Positions 55,942 to 64,000 of a DNA stretch of 64,000 bases are shown piece by piece (within the stretch, counting starts at the first letter, position 1; the number at the start of each line of letters is the position of its first letter). Source of the stretch: Beaufortia kweichowensis. Its lineage: Eukaryota; Chordata; Actinopteri; Cypriniformes; Gastromyzontidae. The stretch is taken from the NCBI GenBank assembly GCA_019155185.1, contig CM032813.1:1856501-1920500 (forward strand). The letters run 5' to 3'. The notes under the pieces are model-generated. The model saw only the letters and a list, made by a program, of their open reading frames with translations, was not told the DNA's origin and did no database searches. Position numbers and translations under genes: made by a program.

Positions 55942-57800
55942 CTGTTAGAAAAAGATCGATTACAGTTGAAATGGAACGGCAGTGTCTGTGAGCTTATGAT
56001 CTCATGACATTCACACCCAAATCGATCGCTGTTGCTCTCAGACGCTCATTATTTAAACACAATGCAACGCTTTGATGGTCAGCTTTGATCTACACAACAA
56101 ACAAGACTCCAGCGTATTTGATTTTGTTTCGCTGAAGGTTTTAATTGATTTTTTTAAATTGACTTTCTTAATGCATGATCTCATGATACATGATTAAAAA
56201 AAACACTAGATTTTCCTGATTGGACAACCTTAAGTCTATAAACATGATAAACAAAACAAACAATCCCATTAAAAAGTGATTTTGACCATAAGGAAAATCT
56301 ATGTAGGTCTGTCTGTGAATTAATCACTTTATACATTTAGGAATAACTGGAAAAAACGTTGCTTTGTTACCGGACATGAATTATTCAGAATGAATAACCC
56401 AAACAGACATTTCTCCCCTATGACATCACAGATGATGTGGCTATAGGGGCGGGTTGTCTTTAAAGCTCAACCACTGTCCAGACTTTAAAACAAACCGACG
56501 ATTGTAAGACCGTGTTTCCTAATATGGCGAACTTGGTCTCATCTGCTTATGTACTAACACTGAACAGATCTAAAAATAGAGCGTGTGTGTATAAAGATAA
56601 AGGGTTCTTAAAGAGGTAGTTTACCCAAAAAAGACATTTGGCAGAAAAGTTTGGAGTAACATGAATAGCCATTTTTTGGGTGTACTATCACTTTAAGAAA
56701 AGGACTTTCTGTATACAAGAATTCACAGGAGATCTGACACTGTTGTGTGAAGAGGTGGAGATGTTTAACCATATGTGTGTTTGTGGGTAAAGTTTGTTTA
56801 TGTCTGAAACACTCCCGATATATTTTTACAGCTTATGTTCTCACTATGAACATGTCACATTATCTAAAAACAGGGCTGGAAACTGGTGTCTGAGATTAAA
56901 GTGTGTTAAAGAAGAAAAAAATCATTGTGGTCATCTCTTTAAAATTCAGTTAGACATGAAAATGTCTATTTTTAGTATGATTTTATATACTGGGAGATTA
57001 TGTCAGATGTCAGGACAGGAAGCAGATTGAATCTGTCTTCTCAAGGGATCTGACAATCTGTTTAAACAACGAGCTCAGGAATGTAGGAGAATCTAAATGC
57101 CTACAATTTCCTTTTACAGTCACAACAAACAAAACACAACTTTACTGAATTTGTCAATTTTCAGACCATCATATTCTGCTGGTTTCCTATAGTATTATCT
57201 TAAAAACCTTTGCTGTCTCGGCTGTGTGTCTGTCATATAGGAAAATCATGGTTTTACTATAGTACAAGTGATGTAACCATGGCAGAATGATAACCATTTG
57301 TATTACCATAGTTGAATTACTAATATTATATCTGAACTATGGTTACTATAGTGAGACCATGGTAAACTTGTGGTTAGTGTGGTTTTACTGCAAAAGAAAC
57401 CAAAAAACTATGGTTAACTTTTTTTTGTGGACAAAATTGTACACAAAAGTTAGCAAACATTGACATCCTCAAAAACTATAAAAATACAGTAAATAAAGTT
57501 TTTTCAAAATTGCATGTGTGTGTGTGCGCGTGCGTCCCAGGAAAACTCCACTAGGGAGGCTAATTAGCCTAGCATCCACCCTTAACCAACAATCCTTCAT
57601 CGTTTATAATCACCCTCTAAATAACATGCACATACTTCACGATCACTTTTAAAGTGTACAAATGTAAACAGAGACAGAGATGTAAAGATGAAAACTATAC
57701 ATAGATAAGGAATTATAATACAATAAAACAGTCATTTTCTGCTGCATGCATATCTTTGGGTAAAGAATATTTATCAGCAGTATATGTATATTTTGTTTAC
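55942..57800 (-). other. lims1: lims1 intron 1
   Basis: AT-rich sequence with no coding signature between the proposed non-coding exon and the start-codon exon. At about 57240-57425 it holds a repeat cluster of ACCATGG/CTATAGT-type motifs, which looks like a MITE remnant. Confidence 0.5.
57240..57425. repeat. MITE-like repeat in lims1 intron 1
   Basis: Repeated and inverted ATGGTT/ACCATGG and TACTATAGT motifs: ATGGTTTTACTATAGTACAA, GTAACCATGG, CTATGGTTACTATAGTGAGA and CCATGGTAAAC. Self-complementary in several ways; the ends are unclear. Confidence 0.5.
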
Positions 57801-57965
57801 CTGCCCGTCATCTCTGTGACACCCAGCATCCCCTTCCACACGGCTTATCCAGAAAGACTAGTCAAGTTTTAATCGGTCACATCAAACGCCCCTCGAATCT
57901 GTTGCTTTAGCACTTTTTTCCTTTTTCACAGACAAAGATGTTTCCTGAAAGACGCGAGTGTTTCC
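57801..57965 (-). other. lims1: lims1 probable non-coding first exon
   Basis: On the reverse strand a good donor GGGCAG|GTAAAC at 57801/57800 follows GC-richer sequence with no long frame, 1.9 kb upstream of the start-codon exon. That exon itself begins with a splice acceptor four bases before ATG, so an upstream non-coding exon must exist. The start of this exon is approximate. Confidence 0.45.
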
Positions 57966-58000
57966 ATTCTGTTCACACTTCCGGTTTGACTCACGTTATG
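57960..58000 (-). promoter_or_regulatory. lims1: Candidate lims1 core promoter with ETS motif
   Basis: The forward strand reads CACTTCCGGTTTGACTCACG near 57975, that is CCGGAAGTG on the lims1 strand. This is an ETS site of the type often at TATA-less start sites, directly upstream of the probable first exon. No TATA box is seen. The position is inferred from the donor at 57801. Confidence 0.4.
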
Positions 58001-58223
58001 TGGACAATATGTTATATTATTATAAAATGTGAACAGACTTTCTCAAATGTAATTAAATCCAATTCACATTTATTTGTATATCGTTTTTACGCACAGAAAT
58101 GATTAAATCTTAATGTTTTGTCACTACACAAGTGTAATGCAAAGTCCAATAGAAAACACACAAATATCAAATGGAGATTTTATTACATTTTATGGATTTT
58201 GTAGACGCAGTGCATTTCATTTT

Positions 58224-58300
58224 TACATTTACTTTTTGTAAGTTTGTGATATCGAGCCCGTGACCTTTGCAATGCTCTATTAACTGAGCTACAGGAATCC
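58224..58300. repeat. SINE-like fragment (tRNA-like end)
   Basis: Contains ATATCGAGCCCGTGACCTTT, GCAATGCTCTATTAACTGAG and CTACAGGAA, the tRNA-like terminal part of the same repeat. Confidence 0.5.
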
Positions 58301-58486
58301 TCCTATGTAATATTATTTTATAATATATATCATAGTGTTACTATAAATCACCATATATACAGTATAATTACATTTGTATTGATTTTAATTGTTGTGCTGG
58401 TCGTGTGTTATTGCTGACACTGAAGCAGAGTGGACAGGCTAGACCACAGAAACGGGCCAGACGCTCAAGCGTCTACACCCTTCCTC

Positions 58487-58494
58487 TGACGTCA
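58487..58494. promoter_or_regulatory. CRE-like palindrome TGACGTCA
   Basis: Perfect CREB/ATF consensus within CCTCTGACGTCAGCAC, about 0.5 kb upstream of the proposed lims1 start. Function is inferred from the motif only. Confidence 0.35.
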
Positions 58495-58774
58495 GCACAT
58501 TTTAGCGCACTTCTATCAAACAGAGACTTATAAGGCATTCATGTCGGTCAGCGATAAAATGTACTTATTTAAAGTAGAAAACCAGAAAATAGTTTCATTT
58601 CACTTGAGTATATAAATAAGGAATAGCTTGTAGCGCAAACAGTTGTTTTAAAGTGGAAAATCAGCAATTTTGAAAATATGTCTTAGCGCATATCGGCCAC
58701 ACGAGGCCGCTGTTGCATAGAGATAATCACTCTCTTATATTACTGTTACTGTATTCTTTTACTTGAATGTATAT

Positions 58775-58972
58775 TTTGATTTTATTCTTTAAATTTTTTA
58801 TTCTATTTAATTCCATAGATACATGTTACTTTTATTTTAACTTTTTCTTTGTACATAATTTGCACTATTTGTATGCAGCCCAGCTGCAATTGCTTTGGCA
58901 ATACAACTGTACAATTTTTGTCATGCCAATAAAGCACACTTAAATTGAAATTGAAATTGAATTGAAATTAAT
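58775..58972 (+). mobile_element. LINE-like 3' end
   Basis: AT-rich sequence ends with GCAATACAACTGTACAATTT, then TTGTCATGCCAATAAAGCAC and an (AAATTG)n-type tail. A GTCATGCCAATAAAG end with a short tandem tail is typical of 5'-truncated fish LINE copies. No reverse transcriptase frame remains. Confidence 0.6.
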
Positions 58973-59029
58973 CACAAATACTACGAACTCGGTATATTTG
59001 TAAGCTGCAAAGCCCATAAATACACCTGG

Positions 59030-59100
59030 AGAACTTGGGGCGGGGCTATCCGCGTCGCACCGCCCATGACTCGTCTCATTGGTTCGGCCCGGTTCTAATG
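59030..59100. promoter_or_regulatory. GC-box/CCAAT promoter-like patch
   Basis: Contains GGGGCGGGGC, ACCGCCCATG and CTCATTGGTTC (an inverted CCAAT), clustered in an otherwise AT-rich region; five CpGs lie within about 60 bases. It may drive a transcript rightward or serve as a distal lims1 promoter. Confidence 0.4.
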
Positions 59101-59500
59101 CTCGCGATACAAAGTTAAACAAAGATACAAATGATACAAAGTCATTTACTAGGATTTCATTCATCTTTAAATGAACCAGGTGACATGCCTGCTGTGAACG
59201 TCATAGACATGGAGGATTTATTGATTAATGACCCGAAATGAAGGTAAATATAATAATAATAATAGCAGTTCACACGTGAGGTTTACACGAAATATGTTTG
59301 TAATGTTTTTACTGTGCATGAATGTTGAAGAAATGCAAGACTTCAGCAGACTTGTTCTAGCTTATGTGTACTTTTTTTTTAACGTAAACCGAAATCTTGT
59401 AGTATTTGTTGCTTGTTGATAGCGTAAGACAAAAACTGCGTCATATAAATCACGTCACTGTAGTTGTGTATGTATATTACATTTAATGTATAGCTTTATA

Positions 59501-59747
59501 CAGTACCAGTCAACATTTGAAAACATTTACTCACTTTTGTCTATTTTTTCCCCCTACATTCTATAAACCAAGAAATAACACAATTATGTTGTGACTAAAA
59601 GCATCCAAAATAAATAAACACTGTTATATTTAATTTGATTGAAATTAATATATTTTTGTCTACAAAGGTTATTTCAAACATTGAAATATACACTTCAGAT
59701 TAAAAACATTTTTTGTCAATCGCATCTAAACTTTTGACAGGTACTGT
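59501..59747. mobile_element. Tc1/mariner-like MITE, copy C
   Basis: Inverted ends CAGTACCAGTCAACATTTGA and, at the right, CTTTTGACAGGTACTG, with TA on both sides, as for Tc1/mariner insertion. The interior is related to copy A in the opposite orientation. Confidence 0.7.
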
Positions 59748-62284
59748 ATATTCCATAAAAATAATTGTGCATATCACTACCCTACAATTTACTACCCACA
59801 GTAGCTGTTGAACTTTCTCATAGATAAATGATGATAAAACCTAATATTACATTAGAGCACGTTTATGACCTTAATTATTACATTTTGCAAGGTGATATTT
59901 GCACTTCTAGCAGTTCATAAAAAGATTACCCATCATTTGCATCAACAGCAGCAGTTAGCTCATAAAGACGAAAGGCAGGAGTTAATAAGCAGTTTCTGAA
60001 AGTGTTTGTTAATGTGCATTGAATGAAGAGCAGCCGTATCTAATCTTTGTGCTGGGATTTCTAAGATGTAATCTCTGTTGAATTTTGCATTCTTCATTTA
60101 TACATTTTCATTTTTTGCCCTCCGGGCTCTGCCCTTTAGTCTGAATCCATCACCTCCCTGGTGTTGTTGTCATGGATACACTTTGATGCACAAAGGTCCA
60201 TCTAAAGTTCTGCTAAGAGAAATGGATGATTGTCTAATTAGCATTCAAAGTCCCATAAAAACTGTATAATTACCAGCAGGCCTGCCGCGGATCAAAATTA
60301 AAAGATGCTGTGAATAAACAGACTCTATCACAATTCATCTCAAGGTCATCGTAGCTTTAGAAGTGTTGAGTGAAGTCAATATCATCTGAAACTTTCAGAC
60401 CACAAATAATCATGTTCCACTTGTCATTGCATGAGTGCATCTGCACAAGTGTGTGTGTGCAATTATACACTTCTAAACCCTCTTTTATGCTTATTTATTT
60501 ATTTAGTTAGTTATTGGTCTGTCCTTGTCAGACTTTGTCAAGATTTTATTGAAATAAGAAAGCAGCTGTAATATTCTTGCTGATGGATTTATACTTGTTT
60601 TTCAAGTCTCCAGTCTTTAAATGTAATTGTTTTTATTAAAAATTAATTAATTTGACAGAATAAATTAGTACCAATTGTGGAGTTGAGTTGTTTTTAATTA
60701 CAATAATAATACACAATATGTGTTCAGTTCTTAGGGCTTTATCTATTATAGTAAAATAGAACAAAATAATTAGACAGATTGAGACATGCATGATGCAGAA
60801 ATCCTCTTTAAAACTTTCCATCATATTGGTTGTCTTACTGTGGTATTGTGGTCTCATCCTCCCAGCCGTTGCCATGTGAACAGCACAGCTCACAGACACG
60901 TGGCAGGAACCATAACATTGTATCTGGTTTATGTACGTGTGCATCCGTGTGTATTATTGGAACTGCAGATGAAGGATGACCTATTCGAGGAATAATCAGC
61001 ATCTCTTTCAATGAATGTAGACTTTTGTGTTTCATTGAGAACCAGGCTTTTGACAGTGTACTGATCTCCCAATCCTATTGAAAGGTCTTTCAGGCCATTA
61101 TGAGCAGCATATCACAGAATCTTTTCTGATCTTCAGCATTGTATTTTTATACCTTTCAGTGGTGATGTGAGAAATATGGAAACCCTTTTCAAGTATCCAC
61201 TGCACTTTTTGTGAGTCTCCTGTAAGACAAATTCTCAAAGCACCATTTGAGGTTCCTCTGCTGGCACACTTGAGAACCTCTACACACCTTAAAAAGTTTT
61301 AAATGTATTCTTTATGCTTTCAAAAAACTTGGTTTTAGGTCTTGCGAGAACTGTAAAGATCAGATTGTGAAGGCTTTGAGGCACTTGAAAGATATTTTGA
61401 AGCTCTTTGAATACATACAGTAAATAGAATTTTTAAGACTCATTTTATCATTTCAAGTTCTTCAAAGAGTTTTGTAGGTGTGTCATCTGAGGACTCAAAT
61501 GGTGCCTTTTCATTTTGAAAGCGCAAAAGATGAAAGAAAAGTAAACTGTGTTTTGTGTATTTTTTGTGTAGTTTGTGTATAAGAAAGGGGTGCAAAGTTT
61601 TCTCCAGAGTACTTGCCAAGGAAGATTAAGATGTTTTGAGATGATTTGTAGCCATTGTTTAGGTGTCATGATTTAACCATTATCTCCATAATAAAATTCC
61701 AGATGAGCAGACATCAATCATTTTTTATGAATTATTGAAATATTGCCACCTGAGATTCTGTGAGACTGTTGTATACACCATGAGTTTATAAAAGTTTAGT
61801 TTAAATGTGTGATATAAATAAAGAAGCTCATTAAAAGCTGTTTAAGTAGTAGCCTCACTTGAAAAGATTGAAGGCTTGGACCCGGAAACAGTATTTCTTC
61901 CGTCACAACGTAACAAGTGGATTAACTCAAGTGAAAACAGCACTGTGAATGTCTAATTGGTTCAGAAATATGGCTTCCTCAGTGCATGTTAATATTATTT
62001 TTCAACCTGTTTTATTATTCACTAATGGTTCTATGTGCAACAGTTTGTTCCGGTCCCCAACCCCGACTGAGAGCAGTAGTGATAATGATACAGTGAATAA
62101 TAAACACTACTAATAAGCCATGAAATTACCAAAATTAAACGGCAAAAATATTTGCAATCTGATCAAATTTATGAGATGGTTCAGGGAGTTAAACTCTTTA
62201 GAGCCCATCTGATAGGCTTTTTATGGCAATTCATTATTTAAAAATGAGATTGAGGAAAGGGACGGGTGGAGGGTTGAGGTGTTG

Positions 62285-62287
<3 letters not shown>

Positions 62288-62344
<57 letters not shown>
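62288..62344. repeat. (GA)n microsatellite, about 28 units
   Basis: Uninterrupted GA repeat of 57 bases, followed directly by GTGTGAGTACTGG. It is likely polymorphic. Confidence 0.95.
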
Positions 62345-62346
<2 letters not shown>

Positions 62347-64000
62347 TGAGTACTGGCAGTGTCTGCACACCACACACAGACAATCCCATCTCTGCTGTCT
62401 CTCGTCCTTTACCGCTCTCTCTTTTTCTGTCTCTGCTGCTTAATCTTCAGAAAGGACTGCCTGCTGGAATACTGCTCTCTATCTGTCTGTCACGCACATT
62501 AATCAGCATCTCTCTTTCTCGCTCTCCCCTTCTTCTTCTTTCTCATTATTTGACACTTTGTTTCTGTATTTCCTGTCATATTGCTCTCCTCTTTTATCAC
62601 TTCGTCTCTGGTGCTCTCATCCTCTCACAGGCTGAGGGACTCACAGGACGCAGCAGGACAGGTAAGATTGCGTGTGTGTGTTTGTGTGCAAGACAAAGCA
62701 ATAGGTGTGAGAAAAGTAAAAGACAGTAATTGTGGTTGACATTTCTGATGTGTTTCTTGTCATTGTATTGCTCAGATGTTTCTCTTTTATGGGGAATTCC
62801 ATGAGACCTAATAATGTTTCAGTGAAGTATCAACTTTGCATCACGTTTCCTTATGAGACAATAGATAAAATAGATCCAAATGAGGCAGTTGTGGACTAAA
62901 AGTGCTGCAGTAAATTAATTTGGTTTTGGAGGATATCCATGAGAAGCATTTGTGTTCACACAGATCTCTGTATCTTGGCAAATCTAAGCACAGTTTGAGA
63001 CATCATTGAGATCTCTTCCAAAACTCTTGTGTTTTCCTCAGGTGGAAATCTTTTGCAGAAGTCATTTTCATTTCATCATTGTCTAGCAGAAGCGTTTGCC
63101 AAATGATTTCTGTGATTTGTGGTGAGCGTGTTTCAGGTGGTCTTAGGAAGTTTTTTTCAGACTCATCAGGCAGTCAATAGAGTATTTCAGAGAACACATT
63201 AAACCTCTATCCTCAAGATGGAGAAATAACATGATGAAAGCTGCTGAGATGAACAGATGTTTCTGTAGACCTCTGAAGACGTTTATGGGATTCTTTATGG
63301 CCGTATAGATACTTGTGACCCTCACAGCGAACCACCTCCATCTTGTCTGGTTCTTAAAGTTTAAAACAGAAGTAAATAAGCAGATGTTTGAGTTCAGGAG
63401 TTTTGGTAGACAAGATGTCCCGTGTAATGTATAAAGCATTTATCTTAGCATGAGACATATGCCAGCGGTCTCTTTCTGCATGAGTTTTAATTACATTTTT
63501 TTTAAAGGTTAATACCTGTGCACCTCACAGATGTGCTTTTAATGGTTTTAATATTCAGCAGTCATTTTTCTTATCTGCCGTCTCTTTTATTTTCTTTCAT
63601 TAACCCTTTCTCTCCTTTCCCTATTTTCTTAATTCCTACGCAGTAAAGCTGTTTTTTGTGCATTGTTGATGTATGCATAACATTTCTACATAATCTTTCT
63701 GTCTTGTCCAAGTCTGTGTCTTTTATCTCCTCCTCTGACACTTTCCTGCAGGCTGGATCATTTTCACAGATCTGTGTCATCATGGATTTGTGTGTGTATT
63801 CATCTATACGGCCATGAAATATTTGTGTGTCCATAATAAGTCGCTCTGAGTTTCATGAATTTGGGATGCGGCAGTCAGCGTTTTGTATGATTTTATTGTG
63901 TTTCAGCTCGAGAGAAGAATGCAGTATGCGTGTGTGCCGTGTATTCCCGTGTTACAAGTGCACATTAGTGATGGATGATTGAACGAGTGTTCTGTAGAGT

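Larger units (their letters stand above)
58001..64000. other. Intergenic region upstream of lims1
   Basis: No protein family is recognised. Contents: a tRNA-related fragment, a CRE-like site (58487-58494), a LINE-like 3' tail (58775-58972), a GC/CCAAT promoter-like patch (59030-59100), a Tc1-like MITE (59501-59747), a long GA microsatellite (62288-62344) and a possible 5' UTR exon near 62.6 kb. Confidence 0.5.

Noticed and set aside
62346..62729. 127-codon frame after the GA repeat
   Set aside because: Pyrimidine-rich low-complexity sequence giving Leu/Ser runs; no family.
1..64000. CRISPR arrays, operons, prophage or bacterial mobile systems
   Set aside because: No direct-repeat arrays with spacers and no prokaryotic gene structure. 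The sequence is a spliced vertebrate locus.

Overview
This window is vertebrate nuclear DNA, almost certainly from a ray-finned (teleost) fish and probably a cyprinid relative. The evidence is small GT-AG spliced exons in AT-rich introns, many short DNA-transposon remnants (MITEs) and tRNA-derived repeat pieces of the kind common in fish, and two genes whose proteins match well-known vertebrate families almost residue for residue. Nothing in it is prokaryotic.

Region 1 (about 1-40.3 kb, + strand) holds exons 2 to 24 of a contactin-associated protein gene, best called cntnap5 (Caspr5). I could place 23 coding exons with their splice sites. Their phases join correctly throughout except at one point, and the encoded length (about 1,284 codons without the signal-peptide exon) fits the family. 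Domain order is discoidin (exons 2-4), laminin G 1 (5-7), laminin G 2 (8-10), EGF 1 (11), fibrinogen-like (12-15), laminin G 3 (16-18), EGF 2 (18), laminin G 4 (19-22), then a transmembrane helix and a short tail ending in a PDZ-ligand-like EYYI (24). Exon 1 with the signal peptide is not recognisable and probably lies upstream. The exception is exon 3, which lacks one base relative to the family frame, so the conceptual protein would stop early. This is either an assembly or sequencing indel or a true frameshift.

Region 2 (about 40.3-52.0 kb) is a gene-poor spacer between two convergent genes. It holds dispersed repeats, including two copies of a roughly 300-bp family whose third copy abuts the last cntnap5 exon.

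Region 3 (about 52.0-58.0 kb, - strand) is a complete PINCH-type gene with five LIM domains, closest to lims1: eight shared coding exons plus two alternative 3' coding exons, and a probable non-coding first exon near an ETS-like promoter. One form reads to 325 residues, exactly PINCH1 length. A second, homologous copy of the last coding exon lies inside the last intron and would give a different basic tail, or an inserted half LIM domain.

Region 4 (about 58-64 kb) has no recognisable gene. It holds a LINE-like 3' tail, a GC-box/CCAAT promoter-like patch near 59.05 kb, a Tc1-like MITE, a long GA microsatellite and a possible 5' UTR exon near 62.6 kb.

The two genes are not a pathway. Caspr5 is a neuronal adhesion receptor of the neurexin superfamily; PINCH is the LIM adaptor of the ILK-PINCH-parvin integrin complex. 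I found no evidence for a novel biological system. The points most worth checking are the exon 3 frameshift, the duplicated lims1 3' exon and the UG-tract exons of cntnap5.
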